Of a stretch of 64,000 bases of DNA, positions 48,456 through 63,000 are shown one piece after another. Location: the NCBI GenBank assembly GCA_029706075.1, contig JAINUG010000086.1:3657060-3721059 (forward strand), written 5' to 3'. The notes below the pieces were generated by a model. That model ran no database searches. It saw only the letters and a list, made by a program, of their open reading frames with translations, and was not told the DNA's origin. Each line of letters opens with the position of its first letter. Within the stretch, counting starts at the first letter, position 1. Origin of the DNA: Aldrovandia affinis (lineage: Eukaryota; Chordata; Actinopteri; Notacanthiformes; Halosauridae). The translations under genes were made by a program, and so were the position numbers.

Positions 48456-49628
48456 CTCAAAAACATTGGACACGGAGTGCTGGCCGTGACATGATTTAAT
48501 GACTCGAAGGAGCACTTTGTAATAAAGGCTGGTCGGGACTCGACACGACACAACAGAGACGACAGTATTCGCTTCTCAACCGAGTTCCACAGGAAGCGTT
48601 CCCTTTGAGTGCAGCCCTGTCTGACTCTGACCTCCGGGCCCAAAAATGTAAACGCATTTGTTAATTTGAAACAGAGATCAGAAACTGCTGCTTTAACAAG
48701 CATACAGAGCAAAGCGACAGAAACCATTTTCCAAGTCAATAATTGCTTCTCCTTTTTTTTAAATATTTGTTTTTAATGTTGGGTTTCTGTGTGCTGCAAT
48801 GTGATTGGGCTCTTCCAACGCACAAAAAAAGGGACTATGAATGTGAGCGATTCAGAATGGTCACGGCAAGGGCCTGGCAGGCTTCGCTAAAAAGGTGCCG
48901 ACAACCTCACTCCCGATGCGTGACTCCGAAAACCCCATGACTGCCCAAACTGTCCACTTTGGGCAAAATAAAAACGTGATTTCGCCAGGAGGCAGAGCGC
49001 TTCCTGTCTGAAGTTGAACAGGCGCATCCTTTTTTTCAAAAAAGGGATCCAAACACGCTCTCCGAGTTTGCTTTCGGCTTCTGGTCTCCAGATGCTGGAG
49101 GGCGGCCAGCCCTGATCCTTTTTCATCGTAAAGGACGCGACGATTGCCAGAAGGCGCATGGCATCAAGCTGCCCGCCACAGTCCGGCCCTCAGGCACACG
49201 GTCGACGCGGAGAGTAATGAGCGGCCCTTTCCCCCTCGCTCGGGGGCCAGTGGGCCGCTACTCCGCCTCCCATGGAGAGGGGAAATGGTGCAAGAAATTA
49301 ACTGGAAATCATTTTCACAGCCCTCTGTGCGGCACTCCACTATTGCCCGACTTGAAGTGACAGGAAATCAGCCTTGTGTCTCGGGATTCAGCTTTCAGCA
49401 ACGCAGGCCTATGCCTCTTAAGCCTTGTGCGTTCGTATTTAGCAGGCAACGTGAACACAAACAACATGCAGGGTATTGTACGTGGGCTCCAATTTAAGGA
49501 CTGCCACGTTCCAGTGTTAATCTTTTAAATGCTTAAAAATTGGACACTGTTTGAAACCGTCAATTGGAAAATAACGAGCAGAGTCAGGGTTTACACATGG
49601 AAACCAGTGTGCATTGCTTACCCCTACA

Positions 49629-49760
49629 GACACAGACACACAGACACACACACACATAAGCAAACTCATACATACACAATCACACACACGCACGCACACA
49701 CAAATGCACAAAATACATATAAACACATACCTGCCTAAACACATACACACACACACACAT
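49629..49760. repeat. (CA)n-type microsatellite
   Basis: An interrupted CA tract. Confidence 0.85.
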
Positions 49761-50714
49761 GATTTCTGACTCTCTTCTCTCAAAATCATGCTTTTGGTGT
49801 TTTTCTTTCAATTACTGCCTGGCTCAAAATCTAAATATATGCATCAAGCTTCCTGACCTCCTCATTAGCGACTTGTGTAGATTTATACAATGTGTCTACG
49901 GTAGTAATTTCATCCACAATAGCGCTTTGACAACATAGAATAATGGCTTCAAATTGCGATTTCATTGAAGTATCTTTAAGACCATCAGCTTGGACAGTGC
50001 ACTCTCCACTATAAAGGCTAGCAACAGATACTCACAGATATAGTGCTGGCATGCAGCAGGCTAAGAAGATGCAGGCTCACTGTTTGGTTAGCAGCAAAGT
50101 GTTTATTCTGCTACAGCCCACTTGGCTAAACATACTGTCAGATCTATTACTGAGAGAGTAGTCCGCATTTGGCTCACAGCCCAAGAAACATCTGTGTGTA
50201 CAGGGGGAAATAAATTCTCACTCTGCCCATGTTTCCAACGTCTCTGGAAGATTTTTTATTTTTTTTTAAACCCTGCATGCTTGGCTGGTAGCGCATCCAC
50301 AGACAGACCGAAAACAGCCAGCGGGTTTCTCAGAGCAGGGATCGAAGCGGAGGCGGGGGTGGAGGCCCTGACGTAGCCCGGTCGGGGGCGACGGGGTGAT
50401 CCCCGATTTCGTCTCAGCGGAACATCGCTTTGTTCTGGGTGACTCGTCTCGCTCACCCCCGCGCCAGAGGGACACCCCTCCATTCTTCGCGAGCATGTCA
50501 CTTCTCCGAAAAGGGACTTACTCAGTGAGCAGATGAGTAAGAAATCCCCAACCTCCTCCGCTGCTCCTCCTTTGAACTCTCCACCTCCACGCAGTTTCGC
50601 CAGGAGAGCACCCCTTTTACCTTGGCACGCCGATACAGGTTAGCGTCCTCAAGCAGGCAAGACCAACCAGGCATGGGCCTTATACAGACACCAAACTTTG
50701 GGGAATTAAAATAT

Positions 50715-50738
50715 TATAATAATAATAATAATAATAAT
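50715..50738. repeat. (AAT)n microsatellite
   Basis: Eight AAT-type units. Confidence 0.9.
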
Positions 50739-52499
50739 TTAAAAGAAAACGATCATAAAATAGTAAAAAATCAGCTGGATGCTGATCTCCAAAGACAAAA
50801 AAAGCTGTTCCTGCTCAAGTGGAGGGGAATAAATGTGACGGCTTGGGGAAAGCTCTTGGCGGTCAGAGTTGAGAGGCCGGAGGCCTGAGCTTGAGGCCCA
50901 TGTGGAAGGGAAATCCCTGCCAGAGGGAAATCACCGGGAGAGTCCCAGGAAACTGCAGGGCGCTCATCGCCCTCATCCTTTAGGAACACCAACATCCCCT
51001 GATCCCCACATTTCCTTCAGCGCCCTCACATTGCAGATATGGCATCTCTTCATTAAAACACAAACCCATCTCACAGAACATCGAAGGCCAGTCCTTTAGT
51101 TTTCCCACCAAATTCTGAAATTCCATTGACATTTTGATCTTTTAATGTGTCCCGCAGTACGAAAACCTGAAAACCGAAAAATCAACCAGGCACAGCTGGT
51201 CCAACACAAGGCTGAGGTGGGTAAGGTTGTCTGCAGTATTGTCAGAGACCATGCACAGGAAATGAAAAGAGCCTTTTTATACAATATCTGGCAGTCAAAA
51301 GGTTTGTCTTAACCATGGCCCATGGAAGGACAAGGACCAATGTCTTTAAGAAAAGTCATTCAAAACTTTTGATGGTCCCGAAACCATCTTGAGGATATCC
51401 TGGCGAAAAAGGATATCCTTTAAGACACGGTTCACCATCACTTCCTGGACACCCCTCATGAATATGCGCAGCTCCCTGTCAAAACACATCGGCGCCCCCA
51501 TCTTCTAAAAGACCACATTCATTAAGTGCAATGGAACCGTCCCCCTCACATCAGCTGGGACCAGCTGCTCCTTCTCATGGTCTCACACCTCCACACTCCA
51601 AGGCCCTCCCCCACCAGCATGCGATTGGGCACAAGGGACCGGCCCCCATAAACGCATCCGCGGGTCAAGGCGGAAGGGGAGGGGATGCATCCCTCTCTTT
51701 GGAACCCAGATGTTAGTTGGGGGAGAAGCGGGACCAAGACCAGCTTAGGGTTTTATTCCCCCCCCCGCCCACCCCCCGCCCACCCTACAGACACCCCCCA
51801 CTCATGGAAGCCAATGCTGTGAGGGCACTTCCTGTCACAGGCTCTCTCTGTCCATCTAAGATAAGATCTCCGGTCGCGTCCGCCAGGCGGTTTTGAAGCC
51901 GCCCCAGGCTGCCCCATCGTAATGCACACAGGAGGAAGTTGAGCGACCGGTCAAACAAGAGCAGAGAACGGCAGCCCACGGCCCATGGCCGCGAGAAGAG
52001 AGGACTTTCACAGTCAAATCAGTTTTCAAACTCTTTAGGGACAGCAGAAGGCTTTTGCAAAACCATCAATGCTTCCAAGCTTCCATCATTTCCTTATGGC
52101 AAATAAAGAGAGGCTGGATGCATTTTGAGCTTTTTGGACTAATACTTAAGTGACAATTCACAGATTATTCCATCGGTCAGAACAGCAGTCGCTGGTGAAG
52201 TTTCGAGGCAGACTGAAAACACCTCGTCAAAGTGCGTTTTGGCACCTGCGCCTCATCCTCATCTCCCTCCTAGCGTTATTTAGGATTGATTGAGCTTCAG
52301 CCCGCTCTGATTACTGGTGCACTATGTGACTGATGTAACAGCACTTTTTACATCGACTCGTTTTCGTTCATCCCCTTTACCATGGCACTTTAATGTAACA
52401 GTGTTTATTGCGGCATTGTTTGAAACTGTGACCCAACTGCACCATAGTAAAGGGGAGTTCTGGACCGTGCATACTGGTGTTACTCAAGTTTTGTTATAC

Positions 52500-52556
52500 G
52501 GAACATTCTAGAAGTTGCCCTGCATGAGAGCATCTGCTGAATGTAAATGCAAATTC
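52500..52556 (+). mobile_element. SINE/LINE tail fragment
   Basis: GAGAGCATCTGCTGAATGTA AATGC is a diverged form of the GCGTCTGCTAAATG tail shared by L2-clade LINEs and their SINEs. Nothing upstream can be assigned. Confidence 0.45.
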
Positions 52557-53879
52557 AACCACGCAGTACAGGGGTGTACATGAGCATTTCATTTGGACTC
52601 GTTTCCCCAAACACTCAACTTTTCCACAGCACTCAATCGCAATTGACTTCAGCATCTCTCACTGTTGCATGAACAATGCTCGCACAGGCTGTCCCTTCAT
52701 CAGAAGCACTTATCAGAAGGTCATCGTCAGATCGTTGGGATCTGACGAGCAAATTTGATATTCGTTACTGATAAAAATGGCATGAAGAATTGAGGGTGCA
52801 TACACTGAAATGCACGAAGTCAAAACATATCCACGTATCCTTACCACTTTCCCCCACAAACACTTTTTCATAAGCAAAAGTGGCTGAACAGTACAGTACA
52901 GTATTCAGACACCGCTGGCCAAAAAGAGCTGTAATCCTTTGAATCGTAGAGCTGATAAGCCTTCTAAAGTAAATGTGACATTCACTCAGGAAATGTGACC
53001 CTAGCAACACTTTGGTTACAGACAAATCAGATGCTGGTCTGACTTTCAACAGCTCGGTGGACTCCCTTTCATGAATTTATACAATGCACACTCTGGGCAC
53101 CCATCATGTTTTCGGCCCGCCAAGTCCGCAAAACGCAAAGGCCCCCAGCCCGAAGAACCGCGCCAGCTCGCCATGGCCTCCTATTGGCTAGGATTCCAGG
53201 CTCACGGGTGCTGTGGCTCTCAGTGGAGACCGCCGATCTCGCGGTCGAAATGGGAGAAAGAAAAAGTCAGGAAGTGTCACAATTGCCATGTCGACAGACC
53301 TATGTATGGCAGGAAAGCACGAGGTGGTCAGAGGGGAACAACAACCACAATGACCTTTTTAACCATCTCAGCACTTTGAGAATTAACGCTCACCCGACAA
53401 ACATTCTGAGGCTATGCAACACAGCATGCGTACAACCAATAAAGAGTATCCCAAAAAGAATGTAAAACGTTGATATTCAAGTTTTTACAGAGGAAGTAGA
53501 ATTTTATCTGCTGTGTGAAACGTCTAATAAAGTTTGAGAATATATTCATGTGATGGGTTTAAAAAACAATATTTGATCATTTTTTTGCACAAAAATAAAG
53601 AGAAGCAGTCACTTTATAGAGCTGTTTAAGGGACTGGTTGTCAGGAAGTTAGTCAAAACGAAATAATAACGGAGTGACTCAAAGGCTCCTAGTTCTGGTA
53701 CATGCACAGTTCACAGCCCTTCTCAGAGAGAGGGAGGAAGAGAGGGACCAAGCTGGGGCAGAGATTAGAAGACAAAAAAACAACATTAAGAAAGAGAGAA
53801 AAAGAAAGAGCGATGCAGAAATATCGAGATTTAATAAATCCCTCCTGCGGTCTAGGCGATCGTAGCCTTTAGCTGATTA

Positions 53880-54275
53880 TAGAGAGGGAGACATGCAAAA
53901 GAGAGAGGCAGAGAGACATGAAGGAAGGGAAGAGAGGTCACTGCACTAGTGAGGCACATGCACGTTAGGCCAAGACATTCCACACAATTTCAAGCATGTC
54001 GGGAAAACAACACACGCGACTTGCACGGTATCTGAGCCGCCAGCTAAAAAACAGCAATGATCTCACCCCCAATCCGAGGACCTTGGGGAGTGTGAAAGAG
54101 AGAGGGAAAGAGACAGAGAAAGAAAGAGAAAGAGAAAGGGGGAGAGTGAGAGGTCACTGCACCGATGAGGCATATGCATGCGAGGTCAACATATTCCACA
54201 CCGTTTCAACCACGTCAGCGAAAGGAGACATGCGACTTGCATGGCTGTCATAGGCGCCAGCTGCACGACGAAAAC
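53880..54275 (+). repeat. diverged tandem duplication, period about 215 bp
   Basis: Two related blocks each begin in a GAGAG-rich stretch and read AGAGGTCACTGCAC followed by TGAGGCAYATGCA. Each then has CATTCCACAC or CATATTCCACAC, TTTCAA, a CGTC or TGTC stretch, and GCGACTTGCA. The first runs about 53934-54050 and the second about 54147-54262. They look like an old tandem duplication with GA-rich spacer. Confidence 0.75.
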
Positions 54276-56149
54276 GCTCACTACCCAGTGAGAGGACAAG
54301 GAGCACGATCGCGGGCGAAAAGCACCTGCATGTGGGACAGGGATGCACACCTGCACAGGGCACACAGACGCAGCACCGCGCAGTGACGTTGGCAGAACAC
54401 CAGATGCCACAGCGTCTCTTAATGACGAACTTGGTTTATGCGCTTCCGTTTCTCAGAAGCTCCGTGGATCGATACGTGTGCCGGTAGGGGCCGGATGGCG
54501 GAAGATCTACGCTCCCGCTCGTCAAAGTGATTGGCAGGTTGTAGCCCCATCTCTTCGTGCCAAAGCACGGCCAAGCCAGGATCAAAAGCTCCAGGAGATG
54601 GTTAGCGAGGACGACGCCCCGGTTCCTAATTAAAAAAGCCTGCTGGAAAGTTCAGGAGATTAATTACCCTAATTAAGGGCAAACTTATTAGAAGAAGAAT
54701 TGCAAGAAGTCACCACCCCCCCCCCCAGGTCCCAACACAACCACCTCCCCCGCAAACCTTAAACGAGTAAAGCAGTTAATGAGTGAATTAAATTAGCGAG
54801 CTTCTATCTTTAATGCGCATTCTCAACTGGGAAGCTGAACCCGGGGTCAGCGCACAATTAAACAAGCTGTGTGTACGAGATGGCTTGGGGAAAAAAGCCA
54901 GAGGAAGTTCAGCACGAACTGCGGCCACCGCACGTACGCCACTGTGGAGATCCAGCACGCTGCCGTATTCGACGGTTGCCGCACTTTTCCGATTCTCCGC
55001 GTGGGTTGGCTATTAAGAGCGGTGCGAGACCCACGCTACAACTGACTGCGCTGTGGTCGAGACACCTGCAGCCAACTCATAAAGTCTCTCTATCTCTCTC
55101 TCTTCCAAACGCCACAGGTGGAGAGACGGCCAGTCCGTTTTTCATTAATGACAACCACAGTTCTTATTATAATTTTTATGGCGTGTAGAGAGCGGCGTCG
55201 CAGTGCTATGGCTAACGCCATCGTGCTGTTGATCCAGCTGCCTGTGCGTTGAGTCCAACCAAACGCGAACAACCAATAAAGGGCGGGAAGAAAATAAAGT
55301 TCAGTCGCAAGCACGAGGTGGCAGGAAAACCGGCTCAGAAATATTGAATCATTAATAACATGCAGAGCTTCAGCTTGGAGCAGAAAGCGTGGCCAACGTG
55401 AGCAATCACAATGTTTTTCAGGTCACAAGAGAAAACACACTTTTTTTCTGCATGTTAAAAATACTGAAATCGCATGAAGAGAATTCAGCATTAACATGTA
55501 AATGCTTCTGGCTCGGAGCGATTTGTTCACAGCTTGTCCGAGTTCATTTATTTTTCAAAGACAGTGGAAGAGGGCCAGGCTCAGATGGTCAGACCAGTGG
55601 GGGGGTGGGAGGGGGCTGCACGGGCGGAAGGAGGCGAGCACATCGCAATTAATCAAGCGGATCGCCCAGACTCCCAGCGGACCTCCACAACAAAGAAGCT
55701 ACACCCCTCGTCCTTCTATACGGACACCCCGAGAAACCTCCTTGGACAGATCCCACTGCCTTCTTGTTTACCAGGGTTCAGTAGCTCAAAGGGGGGGGGG
55801 TAATAAATAAATACAAATAAATGAAGTAGCCCAGCCATCTCCTCTTAATACACATCTGTCACTATGCATTACGCCAGCAGAAGACCTGAGACATTGGACA
55901 TGACATATTGCATTGCTAATACAATGTGTGTGTTTTTTTTTTTTTATTGCTTGAAACAAAGCCTCTCTGGCTGGTGGCCCGTCTGACTGAGACGGCTGTC
56001 AGGGAGGGCTCTGATGCGCCGACACAGATCGAGGCTGCAGGCGCATGTTCACCGCAGGAGCTGCACGCAGTCGCTACACTCTTGGGTTGCACAAATGAAC
56101 ATGTCGAAGGACGGTGGAAACGGGGCCTGCCCACCCAAGGCACGAAAGG

Positions 56150-56156
56150 AAGAGAG

Positions 56157-56209
<53 letters not shown>

Positions 56210-56215
56210 GAGAGA
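56150..56215. repeat. (GA)n microsatellite
   Basis: A GA run with two GC interruptions. Confidence 0.95.
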
Positions 56216-59200
56216 TGTCAGAGGGCTGGGGAGGAGACCAGATGTTACTGACATTAAGACTTCCAGAATAAAAAAAAAAAAACCTACAATAGCAAATCAT
56301 TCATTAAAGGATATCTGGGCCTAATGTGTGCAACACAAACTGTGTCTGGAGTCTTTACAGATGAAAGCAATGCGATGAACACTCCCCTAAAGGGTGAGGG
56401 GAGAGAATGGGGGTGGGGGGGTTAATGGGAGCAGCGAGGGCTGGCCCTCTCAGCTGGGACACAGGGCGTCACGGTCCATGGGGAGCGGCAGATCTGAGAA
56501 GCCTTTACAGACACGTCTTTGTGAGGTGATAATTAAAGAGGATGAATGCAAAAGGGGAAACACATGAACAGGATGTTACCCACCCGATTTTTATTTTTAT
56601 TTTCGCCCTCGCATATTTTTCTTGCCATCTCTCTGGCCCTGTGCACCCTGGCGCAGGGTGTGGGATAACACCGAAAAAGAGTACAAGTTGAATTGTTTCT
56701 GTGGCGGGGTCGGAAGAGGGCTTCAATTCGTCCGTTCTGAGCGTGCGTCGCAGTCATCGTTATCGAAACGCCAGCATGTCCAGTGGTTACCCAAAACGCA
56801 GAGCGGAGCTCTTCCTCCACGTTCACTCGATGCCGTAAATCGCGTCTCGTTACGTTTTCCTGCGGCCCGGGGGGCTTCTGGACCGTGCGTGGTTCCAATT
56901 AAGACTTGAAAGGGTACCAAAAAAGAGCAGAAACTCAAATGCACCACCTCTGGGACAGCGCATTAAAACATGAGAGCGACTGAGCCATATATCAAAAAAC
57001 CTAGCTTCGGCGTCGGCTTCCGGTGGCCTTTTATGAAGTTTTCCTTTTATTAGCTGCGCAGTCTTAACTGATACCAGAGAGACCGAATCATCTGGCAGCG
57101 CGAGACTTTCACGCAGGTACGGCGGTCATTTAAAATGTGCTTTGTAGTATCAGCTCGCGCAGTCTTGTTATTAAAAGCAGACCGCGTCGCGCTAATTGCG
57201 TGCCTTTCTTTCAACGCATACCGGAGCCCATTAATCAAAGCGTCGTGATACAAATTAGACAAGAGACATTTCTCTCACGATAAATAAAAAACATTCAGCC
57301 AGATAACTAATGACTGACAACACCACGGAAGGAAGTCAAAGTTTGCCAACCATTCGCCAATGGCGTCGACTAAAACAGCTGGCATAGAAAAAGTTATGGA
57401 TGTGATCTTTTTTTTTAGCGGTTAACATAAAAGCAAGTATAAACATGAAAAACAATACTGTATGCTTTTAAGACAAGAAAAACTATGAAAATGTTGAGAC
57501 AACGCATTACTCAAAATCTGATTGAATGCCTTCAGGTGAAATACACTTCAATTGTCTGGTTTAAATAAGGAATACATATTTTAATATTATGCAAGATTAT
57601 AATTAGAATGTTTTATTGGATATAACAAAGATAACAGCCCTCTAGCCTACACTAGGAAGGCTCATACGTCTGCTGTGACTCATTGTCACATTTCTCAAAA
57701 CGGCATTTGCCAAATTTACTTTGCACGTTTTTAGACCAAATGATCAAACCATATCGTTGTAGCGAACTGAGACTTAAATTAATTCAACACTAAACAATAA
57801 GCCAAAATCACATCCATATAATTAGTGCAGTAGTCCCTCTCCACTTAGTTAATGGAGACTGAATAGTACAGCACAAAGCAATGCGTATTACAAGAGTTCA
57901 GAAGGTGTACAGAATTTATTTGAACATTACAGATGGCCCATTGGATTTACTGAAATGGCTTTGCCACAGGATCCCAGTTGGCAAGCAGGCCATCAGAGGC
58001 AGGATAGAACCCCCACCCCAGATATGCACACAGCCCTTTCCTCCACAGAAGGGGTGTAATTACACTGAAGGGTTTTGTCAGCAAATAATTCAAATGAGGA
58101 CCAGCTAATACCCAGCGCCGGGTTCAGGAGGCACAATGGCAGAATCACGGCTCGATGGCACACCGCCTCCAATATCTGGCGCAGGGAAAACAACAGCGTC
58201 GGACTAAATCCAGCAATACAAGAGAGCTGGTGCAGACCTGCAGTGACACTACAGCCAGAGCAGGGCTTCGTCTTCCAGAGACACCCTTGAGAGGGTGAAG
58301 CGCGGTGCAGCAGGAGTGGGCCTAACTGCCACACTTTCACCCCTTCTCCGTTCAGCGCCAGCAGTGAGCTGCAGGCCCAGATTACACTCTGCACATATCC
58401 TTAGAACGCCATCTGCATCTCCCGAGCTCCTGTGAATGCTGAATACCATCCATGCGATGCACTTTTTCGACTGAAAACTGTACGCTGGAGAACCGCATCC
58501 TTCTCCATTTGAAACCTCAAAAACCAAAAGAACGAGCAACGTTAAAGGTTTTCTGTGCAAAAAATAATAATGCTTGTGCAGCCCTGAATCTGTAGTCCAC
58601 TTGGACAGTGCAATGTGGGACCATTTTCACTTCTCTTTGGAGTGTTATTTGAAACACCATGGGAGCAGCACAGGATTATTGAGGTTTTGTTTGGGGGGGG
58701 GGGGTCCTTTTTGTGAAAGTTAAGGTACACATTTTTAGATGCTTGTACTGTGAACATTAGTGTTTTCACAGACAAGACTGGTGCACTGAAGACTAAGATG
58801 TGGCAGATCTTTAAGAGAGCGTTAAAATATATCTCCACTGAAAAGCACCCAAAACCATTAAGCACACGTCACAGCATGCCGTTGTATCATTTCAGGACAA
58901 CGGTCACCACAGTTCATATACAAATGTCTCAGCCCAACAGACATTTGGCTGTCTAATCACACCTAATCCGGTTTCAGGTCTCCATTTTAATGGTTTTTGC
59001 AAATTGCATGAGCAAAAACAGCATGAAGAGTCACACGCACACCTGCGAATATTATCTGCTCATTTTCAATAAATACCAAGAAAGAGATTACATCACAGCA
59101 CACTCACCCCTCCAAATTTGTTTAGGCAAACTGATCGCACAGGACCATCAACAGATACGCTGGATGAGTTGCATCATGTTCGGAAAGTGAAGAAACAGCA

Positions 59201-59649
59201 TGGGGTTTCAGCACTCTGGCCTCCAGAATCCCAACAACCTACAGGCTATTATTTACCCAAGTGTCTCAGCTCTGTAATTTTTTATTTTTTATTTTTTTTT
59301 ATGTGCTCCTTTGTTCAGCTTTCCTTTAAATCATGAAGAAAGCAGTCGACAAAAACAAAGCAGACAAAGCATCCTTCAATTACGAGCAGACGAGACAAAA
59401 ATACGGTTTGATTTAAGAGGGGGGCCGGCTGGGCAGGCAACATGCAGGTGGAATGCAAAACAAGAGTGGGGAGACTGTGATGAGTGCTACGAAGGCCATA
59501 CTTAAAGGCCTATTTCTACTCGTGTTTGCTCCGAAAAGACCCTCCCTACTCCACCCCCAAAACACAGACCCATCTCTGCTCCCTTTACAACCGACCCTTT
59601 ATTCCTCTGAAGACTCAGGGTAACACCTACAAAGGGTTCATAACTATAC

Positions 59650-60022
59650 ATCTGTATGTGTGTGTGTGCGTATGTGTTTTTGTACACCTGTATGCATGTG
59701 TATGAAAGAGTGTGTGTGTGACAGAGGGAAAGTGTGTGTCTCTGTGTATGCGTGAATGTGCGCATTATAGAATGTAGGCTACGTGTGTGTACACCTGTAT
59801 GTATGCGTGTGTATGAAAGTGTGTGTGACAGAGGGAAAGTGTGTGTCTCTGTGTATGCGTGAATGTGTGCATTATAGTATGTAGGCTGTGTGTGTGTGTG
59901 TGTGTGTGTGTATACACCTGTATCTATGCGTGTATATGAAAGTGTGTGTGTGTGTGTGTCTGGGCATACGTAAATGTTGTAGAATGTACGATAGAGTTAG
60001 TGTGTGTGTATATGTGTGTCTC
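59650..60022. repeat. GT-rich minisatellite, about 110-130 bp unit, three copies
   Basis: Three units each begin ACACCTGTATNNATG near 59684, 59791 and 59923. Units 1 and 2 share GTGTGACAGAGGGAAAGTGT, TATGCGTGAATGTG and CATTATAG. The third is shortened. The units are embedded in GT dinucleotide runs. Confidence 0.85.
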
Positions 60023-63000
60023 ACTCAATGTACAAAAACCAATATGAGGAGGAGAAACACATAGGTTGAAAAGAGGGCAGGAAACTCATGAAACCCACAG
60101 TGCCTTTATTCATTGGATCACACAGCACCCACAACTGAACGTATTATGTCATTAGCATACTGTACAGCAGGAGGTAGAAAAATCTAACAACAGCAATTGA
60201 TCCATTCTCTATCTCCATTTCCCTCAGAATTTTAAACGCGTCGTCATAAAACAGTCTAAGTGTATTATTATTATTTTTATGCCGGTACGTAACGGTTGTC
60301 TGCAAAGTGTCACAAAGCTTTGCACACCTGCGTGATGCTCCTGGCCCCCTCGGGTCTGTGCCATCTGCACAGACCAAAACAGATGAGGGTTCACCACAGC
60401 AGCTGTGACTGCCATCACTCGCTTCAGAGCAAAGTCTCAAAGGAGAGGGGAGAGACCCCTCCCCCGCCCGCCCGCCCGCCACTCACCCACCCACCCAAAC
60501 ACACCCGAAAACACACTCTCCCATGAGCCCTCGCTCCATCTGTGTTCAGCGTTCCTCCTCCCATTCATCTCCCTGTCTGACGCTCATTATACATCTCCTT
60601 TTAATGTCAATGCTAATTGATGGTAATGCATCTGAAGCATTTGAGCCATTGGCTCAGTCATCTCCACACATTTTCACAAAGTCAACAGAAGTTACCAAAT
60701 GGGTTGACTTTGGCCAGCCCCTGCTCTAAAATATTTTTGAAAACCCAGTTCAAAAGCCTAAAAAAGTCATTAGCTTCACAAATATGCTATCTTTTGGCGA
60801 TGCAGATAAAAAGCTTTTAGCTTTGAAATAAGGGTGGGAAAAAAAGATGCGAACGATTTTTTGTCTCACCATTTTTAATCCAATCCTGGCTTTAGAGCAA
60901 GTGTAATTACATAAATCTGGCCTCGAGACCTATACTCTTTGCTTAATTAGCCGTAGGTATGATTAATTAACATCGCAGCCAAAGCTGGCAGCGTTCCAGA
61001 ACATACTCATGGAATGCCTCCATCCGCAATGCTTGTGGTTACTCCTGTGGTATCTGGCCACAGGAAAGCAAAAACCATTGCCCTCTCAAACTCTCTATGT
61101 AACAATGTCCAAACCAATTAAGTGGGTCAAATAAGTTCCCAGTGTCCTCGCCCCACTAGTGGAGGACCATTTCACAATGTCCCAGAGAGTCCATCCAATT
61201 CAACACAGCAGTGTGTTGATAACATAAAAACATTTGTGAAAATACATGGCCTACACCTCTCTCAAAATGTATGCTGTCACTCAAAGTACACCCCGAGGAG
61301 AAGGAGAATATGAAATGACCAGGCCAAGTGATAACGTCACAGCCCTCCCATGTGGTATAGCCTAGCTTCAGCAGTTGTGATCATTATTAATGCCTCTGCA
61401 TAGAAATGCATAGCAGTCACTTATTTCAAATTTTAAAAAATGATTTGTTCCAACATCTGGAAGTAGTGAGACATAAAACACGTGTTCTATAAAATAAGTT
61501 CTCGCTGCTCCATTTATTCCTGAGAACCAAGTATATATATTACATGTGTATTGCATAGTCCATGATTTCAAACAAGTAACCAGATAAACATTACTAATAG
61601 CATACAATGATAGAAAACTCTAAACACCATTAAAATGTCATTACATAGAATATGCTTCAAAACGTGGTTTTCTGGTTAATGACAGTGTACGGCTGGGAAG
61701 GTTGTGCTCACCCTGGAAAGGGGCAGACAAAAGCAGTCAACACTTTGCAACTCAACATTTGCACACCAAACATCCTCACAGAAATCAGACATCCTGAAGA
61801 TCCTAGAATATCTGTGAGAGAGACTACAGGGTGGCTGGAAAATCCAAGAGGGAAGGCCTCGGGTTTAATTGGTGGCCCGGGCAAAGGTTACTTTCACTGT
61901 TATAAATGCACCCCCTCCCCCTCCCCCTCCATTTCAGCCATTGACAGTTTAACATTGCCCAGCAGACACAATATTTAGTACAGCTCAAGCTGAATGGATG
62001 TGGAGGGTCTCCATTGGTCGCGCATCCTCACGTGAAGTGTAATTGGGAAAGCACATGTGGGGACTGTTTCAATCATCTAGCAGTCCTTGTGGTGGGGGGC
62101 GGGGGTTGTCTGGCAGAATGAATGCTAGTTTTGCATAATGGCCCTGGGGACCGGCCTGCTGAGACGTGGCTTAGCCTCGCACTTCGTCTTTCTCCGAGTG
62201 ACAAGTTCACTTTGCCCCCCACCCTTATCTGTCCTTGGGCCGACGGAGCAGATCAGTCTCGTTGATTTAAGATGGGATGACACACCGGATGTTGTGGACC
62301 ATCAGCTGATACCTCTGACCGCAATGTCACAGCTTTCGGGGCAAGACAAACAGTCACGGAGCATCCGGAGGCAAGCGAGCACGTTTACCTCGGTTTCACC
62401 CTGGCTCGCTAGGCCACCCCTCAACCAGTACTCTCACATAAAATATACTTCAGGGAGGAAGCTACAGCATTCCAAATATTATACTAATCAGCCATACTTA
62501 GATGAGGGTCATATGGCTTTGCAGTGGCCTTTCTCTCACAAGCCCAAGGAAAAAAGTCTGGAGCCAGACGTTGACAACGGGACACATCGATAAAAAGACC
62601 TTAACTCCCACAAAAGAAAATCGAAACGGTTTGAACTCTCTCTTCTTTCCTTTTTAAATTCTGGCAATACTAGTTAAAATTTGGCCAAGAAAAACAAAAA
62701 CATCTAAATAGGTCTGGAATAAACTAAAGCTTATTAGCACCCATCTCCATCAGGGACACCACAATAATCTTAAATCAGGGCCATATACTGTACCCCTTGC
62801 CTCAGATTTTCCCCAAAGGTCAGGACCTCCACAGAGAACCAGAGAGAAAGCCTAAGGATGCTTCCTCTCCTGCAGCTACAAGAGTCAATGTCCATTCTCA
62901 GGCTTTCTCCAGCTGACAGAGTGATGAACAAGAGAGAACAAGCTCATCTCCTGATTGGCCTCCGGCTCTGAATTAATGCAGGAAACTGTTGGCAGTGGAG

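Larger units (their letters stand above)
46140..53700. other. cblb: intron 1 stretch between SINE relic and tandem duplication, mostly unassigned
   Basis: Contains the CA, CT and AAT simple repeats listed separately and one SINE/LINE tail fragment. Elsewhere, including 46990-48250, 50740-52490 and 52560-53700, I see no recognisable gene or element. Confidence 0.6.

Noticed and set aside
62138-62593. 151-codon plus-strand open frame as a gene
   Set aside because: No recognisable domain, no splice or promoter context, and intronic antisense location; most likely chance.
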